From Fidelibacterota bacterium TCS55 (GTDB lineage Bacteria; Fidelibacterota; Marinisomatia; Marinisomatales; TCS55), in assembly GCA_001577025.1 (NCBI GenBank), contig LSCF01000002.1, positions 19,229 through 83,228 of the forward strand: 64,000 bases of DNA, in the 5' to 3' direction. Under the pieces are notes generated by a model that saw only the letters and a list, made by a program, of their open reading frames with translations, searched no databases and was not told the DNA's origin. Shown piece by piece: positions 17,699 to 26,596 of the stretch. A program made the position numbers and the translations under genes. Each line of letters opens with the position of its first letter. Within the stretch, counting starts at the first letter, position 1.

Positions 17699-18914
17699 AT
17701 ATCACTCTCATAATGGGATAGGCATCATCGCTATTCAGGTTATGGAATAATACGGTAGTGAATGGATCATTATTCATCCCGGGAATTATTTTAAACCCAT
17801 AATTAACTTTTTTACCTCGACCAATTTCTGTAGAAATTTTTCTATAATTAATTTTTAGGATATTCTCTACAACTGAAGATGATACACCAAATTCCGTATC
17901 ATTTGTATAAGGATCGGATTCATAAGTTTTAAAAATAGAATAGTCTCCTGTGCCTGTAATCGGATAGGATGAAACGGAATATCCTGTAAGTGTATCCGCT
18001 TGAGATCGAGTATAAATTAATTCCGCCGAGCTGATAATCCCTTTTGATGGCAACACCCATTCGCCCATATCTACCTTGACTAACGACCGAAGTCCTTTTC
18101 CAATACTGACCGCCAAACTACTCGTATCATCTAAAGTGATTGCTGGGGGCTCCACCACTGATAAATCTTGAATGGCTACAAAATCATGCTCAGACGTATC
18201 GCTCACCACCGAATCTGATAATAATTTTCTATAGAAAACAGTGAGTTTGGGTGATTCGCCTTCTGATTTATTTGAACTATGAAACTTGAATTCGGATGTA
18301 GAATTGTTTTTTAATTCTACCAAAAATGAATGATTAAAATTGATATGAGAGGTATCCTTCAAAACATTAATGATAGTGGTATCCATCAAAAAGTTGAGCA
18401 TAATTTTTGTGCTTACGGTATCATTAGAATCAGTCACCATTTCAGCCGAGGAGATTACGGGCGATGCTGTATTTCTATCAAAATTAAGATAATGGGTCAT
18501 GGTTTCATTAAAAACAGAATCGCCACCATTGGGAAAATAACGCAGTTGGAATTCTGCATTCTCATCTAAACTATCTACAGAAAATCGCATGGATAACCGC
18601 ATACTATCTGCCACAATTAGTGAATCATTATATCGATCAAACGTAAAAAGGTTAGTCGTATTTAGACTGTCGAAGCGAATGAGATTATATAAATATTTAT
18701 ATCCGTCTTTTTCACCAAAATAAAGATAATCTGTACCACCCAATTCCGGGGGGACTTGATAAGTCACAGTCTGTATTACTGGGAATGATATGGTATCCAA
18801 TTTCATGGGGATACCGCTATCTTCAACAGGGACGGCTGCTTCTTCACACGCTGAGAAGATCAGGACACCCATTAGACATAGTCCAACAGCGAGATTAAAA
18901 AATGGTTTATTCAT
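17685..18914 (-). CDS. Large beta-rich lipoprotein of unknown function
   Basis: A 409-aa predicted lipoprotein: hydrophobic signal ending IFSAC with Cys23, then an acidic start. The mature protein is rich in Ser, Thr, Asp and short beta strands, with repeated segments such as DSMRLSMRFSVDS, FDSLNTTNLFTFDR and a C-terminal half beginning LDDTSSLAVSIGKGLRSLVKVDMGEW. The overall look (PVIQTVTYQVPPELGGTDYLYFGEKDGY near the start) recalls the secreted DNRLRE/DUF4270-type beta-sandwich proteins of FCB bacteria, but this is a guess from pattern. The gene overlaps the downstream barrel gene. No catalytic motif seen. Confidence 0.6.
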   Translation of the reverse strand: MNKPFFNLAVGLCLMGVLIFSACEEAAVPVEDSGIPMKLDTISFPVIQTVTYQVPPELGGTDYLYFGEKDGYKYLYNLIRFDSLNTTNLFTFDRYNDSLIVADSMRLSMRFSVDSLDENAEFQLRYFPNGGDSVFNETMTHYLNFDRNTASPVISSAEMVTDSNDTVSTKIMLNFLMDTTIINVLKDTSHINFNHSFLVELKNNSTSEFKFHSSNKSEGESPKLTVFYRKLLSDSVVSDTSEHDFVAIQDLSVVEPPAITLDDTSSLAVSIGKGLRSLVKVDMGEWVLPSKGIISSAELIYTRSQADTLTGYSVSSYPITGTGDYSIFKTYESDPYTNDTEFGVSSSVVENILKINYRKISTEIGRGKKVNYGFKIIPGMNNDPFTTVLFHNLNSDDAYPIMRVIYVHP

Positions 18915-18946
18915 GGGAAAATTGTGCAGCTACTTTTTACGAAGTC

Positions 18947-19774
18947 TTAAACGAAATGTTTCGTTAATTCTTCATTGAGCGCACTGGCTGTTGCTTCAAA
19001 ATTTGGAGTTTCTTCATCGTCAATTGAAATAGATACCAATTTTTTCTTATGTGCTTTTACTCCGGGCAAGGCCAACAATTTTTCAGCTACATTATTATCG
19101 GGTGAATTCACAGCAACAATTAAATCTGCAAATGGGGCAGCTGCTTCATAACAATTGACCTTATTACCAGTCACATTATCCGGCAAGGTTACACCAACCT
19201 TATCATAAGCAGCTCGAGAGAACTCGCTATATTCATCAACAGAATGAACTGTTAATACTGTTTTTATGTCACCATAAAATTCTTTTGAATCGTAAATCTG
19301 TTGATAGATTAATGGCACATATGCACTTTGCCAATCGTTACATATTAATATGTCTGGTTTCCAAAATAAATGAGGTAATGTGGCGATCGCCGCTTTAGAA
19401 AAATAGGCATATCGTTCATCATTATCTGGTAAGACTCTGCCATTTTTTGCCTTATAAAGCAGATTGGATAACCCTTTAAACCATTTCACATTTTCTAAAA
19501 AATATACCTGTACTCTTGTTTTGGGTATAAAGGCACTTTTAGCAGAAGTCATCACATCTTCCCCATCATATTCAAAGGGGATTTCTCTAAGACGAATAAC
19601 TTCTCTTAAAATATATTTACGTTCACTGACAAACCCATATTTAGGGATCATGGTTCGCACATCGTGCCCCATAGTTTGAAGGGCCAATGGGACATCCACA
19701 GAATATTGACCCAAATGGGAGGTATTCGCGAATGGTTTAATCTCTGTGGTGAGATAAAAAAGTTTTAAAGACAT
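18947..19774 (-). CDS. Glycogen/starch synthase N-terminal domain protein (half-length, GT5-like)
   Basis: A 275-aa protein matching only the N-terminal Rossmann half of GT5 glycogen synthases. Seen are LFYLTTEIKPFANTSHLGQYS, then PLALQTMGHDVRTMIPKYG, RVQVYFLEN, and DILICNDWQSAYVP, the family's HDWQ-like site with Asn in place of His. The lysine-containing KTGGL motif that binds ADP-glucose is replaced by NTSHL, and the C-terminal half with the other nucleotide-binding site is absent (full enzymes are about 480 aa). Similar short proteins are found in Bacteroidota. It is likely not an active synthase on its own. It lies 11 bp after a CpoB-like gene. Confidence 0.78.
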   Translation of the reverse strand: MSLKLFYLTTEIKPFANTSHLGQYSVDVPLALQTMGHDVRTMIPKYGFVSERKYILREVIRLREIPFEYDGEDVMTSAKSAFIPKTRVQVYFLENVKWFKGLSNLLYKAKNGRVLPDNDERYAYFSKAAIATLPHLFWKPDILICNDWQSAYVPLIYQQIYDSKEFYGDIKTVLTVHSVDEYSEFSRAAYDKVGVTLPDNVTGNKVNCYEAAAPFADLIVAVNSPDNNVAEKLLALPGVKAHKKKLVSISIDDEETPNFEATASALNEELTKHFV

Positions 19775-19785
19775 AATTGGTATTC

Positions 19786-20607
19786 TTACTGTACGTTGAG
19801 TTGTTTGAGAGATTCCCTTGCTTTCTCAAAAAATTCTGAGCCAGGGAAATAATCGATCAATCGCTGATATTCTTCACGTGCTTTATCTATATTGCCCATA
19901 CTGCGGTGACAATGGCCCAATTTCAATTGCGCATCATCATCTTTATCCGTCCCGGGAAATGTGAAAACTTTTTCAAACTCAATGACGGCACGTTTATAGT
20001 TTTTCATTGTATAATAACACTCAGCCAACCAGTATTGACTGTTATCCGCTAAATCATTACCGGGGTCACTCATAACCAATCCGGCAAAACCAGTGACTGC
20101 TTTTTCAAACTCGCCATTTTGATAATTGGATAATGCATCAATATAAGATTTCTTGTATTCTGCAGGGCTAATTTTTGCACTTACCTTATCATTCACCCGA
20201 TTGTTCTTCAGGTTATACATTTCGGTAAAACTATTGGTCAGAGTCACAATTTTATTTTCAATCATGACCAGTTGAGCGAGAATTTCAAAATTCACACTAT
20301 CGATATAGGCGGCTTTATCTTCCATGAGTCGCATTTTATTTTGGATTGTATTGATTCTATTGATCAAGAGAATCGCAACAGAATCGGTTTGTTCTTTTGC
20401 CTTCAAATTTGCTTTCAATGCATTTTGAAGCTCAGGAAGCAACATCCTAATTTGAGTATCTAGTGAATCAACACGCACATTTTGGCGGTCAATTTTTGCA
20501 TTCAGTCGTTTCATTTCACGCTTGGTGGCTGCATCTTGCGCAGTCACTATTGAAAATGAAGCCAGTATCAATATGGTTGCTATGGATTTAAACAATCGAT
20601 TCATCAT
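19786..20607 (-). CDS. CpoB/YbgF-like periplasmic TPR protein
   Basis: A 273-aa exported protein with signal peptide (to about TAQ24). Residues 25-130 are a long coiled coil (RLNAKIDRQNVRVDSLDTQI). From residue 150 come TPR repeats: YIDALSNYQNGEFEKAVTGF, QYWLAECYYTMKNYKRAVIEFEKV and DDAQLKLGHCHRSMGNIDKAREEYQRL. Coiled coil plus terminal TPRs is the architecture of CpoB, which links the Tol system and peptidoglycan synthesis. It lies downstream of the mre/mrd cluster, which fits an envelope-growth role, but no tol genes are nearby. Two consecutive ATG codons could start it; the first is taken. Confidence 0.78.
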   Translation of the reverse strand: MMNRLFKSIATILILASFSIVTAQDAATKREMKRLNAKIDRQNVRVDSLDTQIRMLLPELQNALKANLKAKEQTDSVAILLINRINTIQNKMRLMEDKAAYIDSVNFEILAQLVMIENKIVTLTNSFTEMYNLKNNRVNDKVSAKISPAEYKKSYIDALSNYQNGEFEKAVTGFAGLVMSDPGNDLADNSQYWLAECYYTMKNYKRAVIEFEKVFTFPGTDKDDDAQLKLGHCHRSMGNIDKAREEYQRLIDYFPGSEFFEKARESLKQLNVQ

Positions 20608-20695
20608 GAAGTTTAGCCTTGGATTTAATAATCAAATTGTGGCAGGGAATTTACCGCTTTTATTCCCTTCCCGGCATTATCTTTTTCGAATAGAA

Positions 20696-21922
20696 TTAAT
20701 CTAATTCTTCACGACCGAAGTTCAGCACTAATCCAATCATCATAAAACTGGATAACAAAAACGAACCCCCATAAGAAACAAAGGGCAAGGGCAATCCTTT
20801 CACTGGTATCATTCCGGCCGTCATTGCACAATTCACAAATATATGAGCCATAAATATCGTGGAAATACCAATAAGAATGAGTCCAGAAAAACGGTCGGAT
20901 GCATTTAATCCTAATTTAATAATTTTCACGATCAACCAAGAAAAGAGGACAAGCATAATGAATAACATAACGAAACCAAACTCTTCTCCGATTACACTCA
21001 CAATGAAGTCCGATTCCTGTACCGGGAGGAATTTCAAATGGGTTTGCGTACCTTGACCCCACCCTTTTCCAAATAAACCGCCGGACCCTAAAGCTGTTTT
21101 ACTTTGAATAATTTGATATCCGGCACCTAAGGGATCTAAATCAGGATTGATAAGAGTTAATACGCGTTTTTGCTGAAAAGGACGTAGAGTATTCCACATA
21201 AGTGGAAAAATCAATCCTAAAAATATATTGCCGAAATAAATACCAACCCCATGCCATAGTTGGGGTTTTGCCATGTAGATGACAATTGCCAATATTGCTG
21301 CCCAAATTGTGAAAGTAAACTCATTTGATGCGGCCAATATGCTAAATAATGGGGCGACTATTAGAAATAAATGATATGGTCGCGCACCCACCCAGAACAA
21401 CATGGGAATCACTGGGGTCATCATCACAAATGCTGTACCTAAATCTGGCTGATTTAACACAATGAAAGTAGGTAGGATAGCAATCGCAAAAGGAACTAGG
21501 TTTGACGCAAAATTATTCATCTGCAAATTGTGATCAGATAAATATCTCGCCAATGTAATTACAATCACCCATTTTGCGATTTCAGATGGCTGCAACCCAA
21601 AGGGTAATCCCAGATTAATCCAACGGTATGTACCGGCCACCTTTTCACCAAAAAATGGTATAAAAACAGCCAAAACAATAAATCCGTATCCCAAATATAT
21701 ATATTTATGGACCAACCCTTTTGAAACGAGGGTCATGAAAATCATCAAGATGGTGGCAGGAATTAAAAATATCATCTGCTTCGAAAATGCATTCGGTGGA
21801 GTCTGTGCTTGAACTTGAGCAATGCTGTAAAGTGTGACCAACCCTATTAACAATAATAAACCCACAACGAGCAAAAGGCTTAATGGCGAATTTTTAATTT
21901 TATACCAAAACTCTGCAAACAT
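20696..21922 (-). CDS. rodA: Rod-shape peptidoglycan polymerase RodA
   Basis: A 408-aa SEDS-family membrane protein that polymerises glycan strands for cell elongation with PBP2. About ten membrane spans. Typical segments are FGLQPSEIAKWVIV, the ATVVLNQPDLGTA-like stretch, LINPDLDPLGAGYQIIQSKTALGSGG, GQGTQTHLKFLPVQESDFIVSVIGEEFG, and LPLPFVSYGGSFLLSS near the C-terminus. Length is slightly above the usual 370-400. Its start shares one base with the mrdA stop (TAATG), so the polymerase and transpeptidase are translationally coupled. This is the last gene of the mreBCD-mrdA-rodA unit; an 88-bp gap follows before the CpoB-like gene. Confidence 0.96.
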   Translation of the reverse strand: MFAEFWYKIKNSPLSLLLVVGLLLLIGLVTLYSIAQVQAQTPPNAFSKQMIFLIPATILMIFMTLVSKGLVHKYIYLGYGFIVLAVFIPFFGEKVAGTYRWINLGLPFGLQPSEIAKWVIVITLARYLSDHNLQMNNFASNLVPFAIAILPTFIVLNQPDLGTAFVMMTPVIPMLFWVGARPYHLFLIVAPLFSILAASNEFTFTIWAAILAIVIYMAKPQLWHGVGIYFGNIFLGLIFPLMWNTLRPFQQKRVLTLINPDLDPLGAGYQIIQSKTALGSGGLFGKGWGQGTQTHLKFLPVQESDFIVSVIGEEFGFVMLFIMLVLFSWLIVKIIKLGLNASDRFSGLILIGISTIFMAHIFVNCAMTAGMIPVKGLPLPFVSYGGSFLLSSFMMIGLVLNFGREELD

Positions 21923-23688
21923 TACTTAGACACCAGCTTTGTAGTTTTCGGACCATAATAATGTTGAAACATTCTTTTTGCGATAGGTGCAGCGACTTCC
22001 CCACCGCTACCACCATTTTCAATCAAAATGGTAATCGTAATCATTTCATCATCTTTTTCACCGTAAGCAATAAACCATGCGTGGGGTTCACCATGTGGAT
22101 TTTCTGCTGTCCCCGTTTTGCCACCAATTCTCAGACCAGGAATTTTTGGATTAGACCAACGGCCCGTCCCATTGGATTGGGTAATAGTGAGCTCCATATA
22201 ATCTTGAATACGATTCCATGTTCTACTTCGTATAGCCGGTGCATCAATCATTTCATTTTGCGATTGTACGAGGTGCAATGGGTATGTTTTTCCCCGTGTG
22301 GCTAGCAGATTTGTATAAGCCACCATTTGCAATGGTGTTACCAATATTTCACCTTGACCAATAGATAGGTTTAACATGGCACCCTTGGACCATCCATAAC
22401 GTCCATGTAGTTTATTCATAAACTGGCGATCCGGCACCCTTCCCTTCATTTCTGTAGGTAAATCAATTGCTGTTATCAAGCCATGTAAAAATTGTTTTGA
22501 TCGAATCGCTAAATCATTGATATCCACATTTTGGATGGCCTGATAAAAATACACATCACAAGACTGTACGATGGCTTGTTCTAAATTTATTTTTCCGTGT
22601 CCGTTCTCATTCCAACAACGAAATGTGCGATCGTAAAATTCATATTCTCCTGTACAAAAAACAGACCAATCTGTTGTAACCAATTGCTTTTCTAATAGCT
22701 CAACACCAACCACCATTTTATAGATGGATCCCGGAGGATAGGTTCCATTGGTTACACGGTTTAATAAAGGTCGGTTTGAATCAGCAATAACGGTCTTCCA
22801 ATCTTTACTGGATATCATTCCTGTAAATAAGTCTGGTTTATAGTCTGGGGCACTCACATAAGCCAAAATACCGCCAGTCCTTGGATTGGATACAATAGCT
22901 GTTCCTTTTTTATCGTTAAATTCATTTTCTAATAAAGCCTGAATGGATACATCCAAAGTGGTGTGAATATCATTCCCGGGATTGGGTAAAATATTATCAT
23001 GGCCTTCCACAGGTCCAGCTTCACGCCCAAAAGCATCCACTTGATAATAGGCAACCCCTTTTTCTCCCCGTAACTGCGATTCATATTGACGTTCTAACCC
23101 GGACCAGCCCACGAGATCGCCATATTGATAATCACTTTGTTCATCCATGTCAACCATCATGCCTTGATCAATTTCCTTTAAATAACCCAAGACGTGAGAT
23201 GCACGAATTTTTGAATTGAATATTCTTTCAGGAAATTGTGAATAGACGATGCCCGTCAGCTCGTCTTTTGCTTCCTCTAATCGACTCAATTGCCCAATGG
23301 TAAGGTCTTTTGCCAATCGCGTGGGTAAAAACCGGTTTCGATAATAGTTTTTGTAATTTTGTTTTAAAATGGCTGTATCTATTCCGGTGGCAGCGCTGAT
23401 GACTTTATAGTTTTTTTCTTTTTCAACTATTTCAGCCCCAATGGCCGACACAATGTAGGTGGGATAATTATCTACAATAATTTCACCATGTCGATCCAGG
23501 ATTAATCCTCTGGGTGCAGGAATCGAGGTGGCACGAATGCGATTATTTTCTGCGCGTCGGCTATATTCGTTATGATCCAATACTTGTAACTGAAAAAATC
23601 GATACGCCAACACTAAGTGCACAAATATGACAAATCCAGCCAAAAACCAAAATTTTGATTTTGAGACGGTATTAGCGGATTTCAGCAC
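21922..23688 (-). CDS. mrdA: Penicillin-binding protein 2 (peptidoglycan transpeptidase)
   Basis: A 588-aa class B PBP with an N-terminal membrane anchor (residues 14-30), a dimerisation region, and a C-terminal transpeptidase domain. The catalytic motifs are visible: PPGSIYK (SxxK nucleophile), QSCDVYFY (SxD in the SxN position) and GGKTGTAEN (KTG). The N-terminal ENNRIRATSIPAPRGLILDRHGE stretch is typical of PBP2. The start is a GTG at 23688, overlapping the mreD end by 17 bp; no ATG fits. It cross-links wall strands made by RodA in the elongasome. Length is a little under the E. coli enzyme. Confidence 0.95.
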   Translation of the reverse strand: MLKSANTVSKSKFWFLAGFVIFVHLVLAYRFFQLQVLDHNEYSRRAENNRIRATSIPAPRGLILDRHGEIIVDNYPTYIVSAIGAEIVEKEKNYKVISAATGIDTAILKQNYKNYYRNRFLPTRLAKDLTIGQLSRLEEAKDELTGIVYSQFPERIFNSKIRASHVLGYLKEIDQGMMVDMDEQSDYQYGDLVGWSGLERQYESQLRGEKGVAYYQVDAFGREAGPVEGHDNILPNPGNDIHTTLDVSIQALLENEFNDKKGTAIVSNPRTGGILAYVSAPDYKPDLFTGMISSKDWKTVIADSNRPLLNRVTNGTYPPGSIYKMVVGVELLEKQLVTTDWSVFCTGEYEFYDRTFRCWNENGHGKINLEQAIVQSCDVYFYQAIQNVDINDLAIRSKQFLHGLITAIDLPTEMKGRVPDRQFMNKLHGRYGWSKGAMLNLSIGQGEILVTPLQMVAYTNLLATRGKTYPLHLVQSQNEMIDAPAIRSRTWNRIQDYMELTITQSNGTGRWSNPKIPGLRIGGKTGTAENPHGEPHAWFIAYGEKDDEMITITILIENGGSGGEVAAPIAKRMFQHYYGPKTTKLVSK

Positions 23689-24163
23689 GAGAGGCTTCTC
23701 TTACTGGATAGAAAAATTGAATGATGAAAAAAAATATCATGGTATATCCGAAAGATAATAGCCACTTCATTCCAAACTCAACCCAATCTGATACCATTAC
23801 GGTTTGGAACCGAACATATGTCATCATAAAGAAGTGAAATCCGATTATTCCAATCCAAAATAAATGAAATACATAAGGTAATAAGCGTTCATATTTTCCA
23901 TTTAAATACCCCGTTAAATATGCCGTAATAGACAGGGTTAATGGACCTAACCCGAAGTGAGAGCCCACTCCTGTAAGATCTGATAATAATCCAATAGTAA
24001 ACCCCATTATAATTCCTGGTGCTCTCCCAAACATCAAGCTAAAATAAAATACATAAATCACAATAAAATCCGGGCGAATCAAATTAATTGATAAAAAATC
24101 AACCAAAAGAAATTGAATTAGAAAAACCATGAGTGGCGGAATAATTCGATTAATCCAAACCAT
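23672..24163 (-). CDS. mreD: Rod-shape-determining protein MreD
   Basis: A 163-aa integral membrane protein with five or six spans. The reading frame opens at 24190, but the ATG at 24163 gives the usual short N-terminus before the first span (MVWINRIIPPLMVFLIQF), so it is preferred; it overlaps the mreC end by 14 bp. The internal PDFIVIYVFYFSLMFGRAPGIIMGF segment with GLLSDL is the MreD signature. MreD connects MreC and MreB with the wall synthases. Its position between mreC and mrdA is the classical order. Confidence 0.92.
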   Translation of the reverse strand: MVWINRIIPPLMVFLIQFLLVDFLSINLIRPDFIVIYVFYFSLMFGRAPGIIMGFTIGLLSDLTGVGSHFGLGPLTLSITAYLTGYLNGKYERLLPYVFHLFWIGIIGFHFFMMTYVRFQTVMVSDWVEFGMKWLLSFGYTMIFFFIIQFFYPVREASRAEIR

Positions 24164-24950
24164 CTTGGTCTCCCATAACGATAAACACATACATCAACGC
24201 ACCTAGATTTGGTTTAATTCGAACCCGTGCGACTTTTTGAAAGCTATTTCTTTCGTCTAACACTTCTATTACTTCACCTACAGGTAAATTCTTAGGGTAA
24301 ATTTGACTAAACCCGGAGGTTACCACTTTATCGCCAATAGAAATTTCAGCATTCTTTTGCAGTTCTCTCACTTCACAAATGTTATTATTTAAAAACTGAA
24401 GTATACCCACACTACCTGATGGTATAATCCGTACAGACAATCGATAATTAACATCATTAATAATTTGGACCACAGTGGTGTTTTTCCCTACCACAACCGT
24501 CTTACCGACTACACCACCGGGCACCACAACTGGCTGACCAACCTTCACACCATCATTAGACCCAATATCTATGGTAATAGAAGAAAGGTTTGATGATGCA
24601 CCCATGTTGACCACTTGACCAGCTATCAGAGTTAGACTACTATCCTGCTTAAATCCCACCAATTTGCGCATGTCGTGGAATTGCGCTTCAGATTGAAGCA
24701 TGGCTTCCATTTGTAAAGTTAATTGGACATTTTTTTCACGGAGCAGTTGTGTTTCATCTTGGAGCTGTATCATACTCCGCATCCATGCAAAGGGTGATGA
24801 AATAATGGAAAATGTATCACTAAATTTTCCTCGAATGATATGCACATTCGGAGAATCGTTTTTTAAAAGGATTGTGAGGGATAGCGAGACCGCTACCAGT
24901 AGAATAAAATGATCTTTATATTTTAGAAGAGCTAGGACAAAATTCCGCAT
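24150..24950 (-). CDS. mreC: Rod-shape-determining protein MreC
   Basis: A 266-aa bitopic protein: one N-terminal span (residues 14-30), a short coiled coil (LQDETQLLREKNVQLTLQM), then two beta-barrel-like domains in the periplasm. Conserved MreC segments are SSITIDIGSNDGVKVGQPVV, GGVVGKTVVVG and KVVTSGFSQIYPKNLPVG. MreC activates PBP2-RodA and bridges to MreB. Length is typical. It starts 8 bp after the mreB stop region, in one transcript with the rest of the shape cluster. Confidence 0.95.
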   Translation of the reverse strand: MRNFVLALLKYKDHFILLVAVSLSLTILLKNDSPNVHIIRGKFSDTFSIISSPFAWMRSMIQLQDETQLLREKNVQLTLQMEAMLQSEAQFHDMRKLVGFKQDSSLTLIAGQVVNMGASSNLSSITIDIGSNDGVKVGQPVVVPGGVVGKTVVVGKNTTVVQIINDVNYRLSVRIIPSGSVGILQFLNNNICEVRELQKNAEISIGDKVVTSGFSQIYPKNLPVGEVIEVLDERNSFQKVARVRIKPNLGALMYVFIVMGDQDGLD

Positions 24951-24957
24951 TCAAGGC

Positions 24958-25986
24958 TTAAATCAGGACGGACTCGTATTTTTTAACATCTTCGAGTACT
25001 TTACCTGTACCTCTCACTACGGATAAGAGCGGTTCTTCAGCAATATTAACAGGTACGTTTGTCCGCTCTCTAATGAGTTGATCAATACCTTTTAACATAC
25101 TGCCGCCACCGGTCATGATAATTCCACGATCCAAAATATCAGCAGATAATTCTGGAGGTGTCTGTTCTAATGCACGCTTTACCGCTTCGACAATGGCGTT
25201 GATTGGATCCTTTAATGCCTGCCGAATTTCATCAGATGATACTTCGATTGTTTTTGGAATCCCAGAAACAAGATCACGACCTTTTACCCCAATCATTTCA
25301 CTTTTAACACGCATGGCCGAACCAACGGATTTTTTAATATTTTCTGCGGTTGATGAACCAATATCCAATTTATGTTCATTGCGGAACCACTGAATGATGG
25401 CTTCATCCATTTCATCACCAGCAACACGGATAGCCTCTTTTGTCACCACACCATCCAATGCTATAACAGCAATCTCAGTGGTACCACCACCAATATCAAT
25501 GATGATGTTTCCGATGGGCTTTGAAATGTCCAATCCGATACCGATTGCAGCAGCCACCGGTTCTTCGATGAGATAGACTTCTCTGGCATTTGCTCTTTCG
25601 CCAGAATCCCGTACAGCACGACGTTCTACTTCTGTGACGCCAGAAGGAACACAAATAACCATCCTTGGGCGCGCCAAACGGTTCATATTAATCTTATTGA
25701 TGAATCCTTGCAGCAATCCATCAGTCATATTGAAATCGGCAATCACGCCATCCCGTAAGGGGCGAATCGTTTCAATTTCACGATGAGTTCTGCCGACCAT
25801 GGCCTTTGCTTCATATCCAACGGCAATAATTTTATCATCATGGACAGATTTAGCAACAATGGATGGCTCATTAATCAGTACACCCTTCCCCTTAATGTAC
25901 ACCAAGGTGTTTGCAGTGCCCAAATCAATGGCAATATCGCCGGATACCCAGCTCAGTGGATTGGTAAGGGAATTAAATAAGCCCAT
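24958..25986 (-). CDS. mreB: Rod-shape-determining actin homologue MreB
   Basis: A 342-aa bacterial actin that guides lateral wall synthesis. The nucleotide-binding motifs are seen: DIAIDLGTANTLVY (phosphate 1), then IIDIGGGTTEIAVIAL (phosphate 2), and IIMTGGGSMLKGIDQLI (adenosine site). EPVAAAIGIGL and the membrane-facing EVYLIEEP region are also present. Length matches MreB (about 340 aa). It leads the mre/mrd operon; the 94-bp upstream gap probably contains the promoter. Confidence 0.98.
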   Translation of the reverse strand: MGLFNSLTNPLSWVSGDIAIDLGTANTLVYIKGKGVLINEPSIVAKSVHDDKIIAVGYEAKAMVGRTHREIETIRPLRDGVIADFNMTDGLLQGFINKINMNRLARPRMVICVPSGVTEVERRAVRDSGERANAREVYLIEEPVAAAIGIGLDISKPIGNIIIDIGGGTTEIAVIALDGVVTKEAIRVAGDEMDEAIIQWFRNEHKLDIGSSTAENIKKSVGSAMRVKSEMIGVKGRDLVSGIPKTIEVSSDEIRQALKDPINAIVEAVKRALEQTPPELSADILDRGIIMTGGGSMLKGIDQLIRERTNVPVNIAEEPLLSVVRGTGKVLEDVKKYESVLI

Positions 25987-26080
25987 GAATTCTTCTAATT
26001 ATATCTTTGAACTCGGATTAATGACGCCAAAGTTAATCTAAAAGTCTGTATCGATTCATTAAATAAAAGCGGAAAAGGAA

Positions 26081-26590
26081 TTATTTTTTCCCCAAGGCTC
26101 GACCGGCATTGGCCAATTTATCTGCTACCGTATTTTTGTCTCTCAGTACATGGGAAAATGTGTACTGCTCCAGTTGATTAAATAACGCCATGGCCTGATT
26201 GTAGAGTTTTTGCATTCGGGGATTTTTTACCTTGTATTGACCATTGATTTGTTTTACGACCAGTTCACTATCCGAAAAGATTTGTACAGACAATTGACCT
26301 AATGCAATTAGATGCTCAAGTCCTCGAATCAATGCAGTGTATTCTGCTTCGTTATTGGTGGCATCATCCATATATTCAGAAAAGGAAATTAATTCCTCAT
26401 TATTGCGATAAATAACGCCGCCGATGCCAGCAGTTTTAGAATGCAGATCGGCTGCACCATCAATATATAATGATATTTCATCACCTCCATCTATTCGGTC
26501 GAATAATGATTTCAATATTTTATTCCTTCTATTTGATGGATTGGATAGTAAAGTTTTTAGCGCGTCTATTTCGTTTTTTTCTAATTTCAT
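26081..26590 (-). CDS. Ribonuclease HI-family protein
   Basis: A 169-aa protein whose last 130 residues form an RNase H fold. The four acidic catalytic positions are present: Asp44 in YIDGAAD, Glu81 in NNEAEYTAL, Asp107 in IFSDSELVV, and Asp157 in KNTVADKLAN. The basic handle region of E. coli RNase HI is absent, as in the YpdQ/RnhC-like subfamily. The N-terminal 40 residues (KNEIDALKTLLSN) are an extra helical segment of unknown role. It should cleave RNA in RNA-DNA hybrids. It lies 6 bp after a RecB-like nuclease gene, suggesting co-expression in DNA/RNA maintenance. Confidence 0.88.
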   Translation of the reverse strand: MKLEKNEIDALKTLLSNPSNRRNKILKSLFDRIDGGDEISLYIDGAADLHSKTAGIGGVIYRNNEELISFSEYMDDATNNEAEYTALIRGLEHLIALGQLSVQIFSDSELVVKQINGQYKVKNPRMQKLYNQAMALFNQLEQYTFSHVLRDKNTVADKLANAGRALGKK

Positions 26591-26596
26591 TTCGAA

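Noticed and set aside
18947..19774. Functional glycogen synthase (glgA)
   Set aside because: The C-terminal half and the KTGGL lysine motif are absent.
20608..20695. Intrinsic terminator after rodA
   Set aside because: A GGGAAT/ATTCCC stem can form, but it is short, has a long loop and no T-run.
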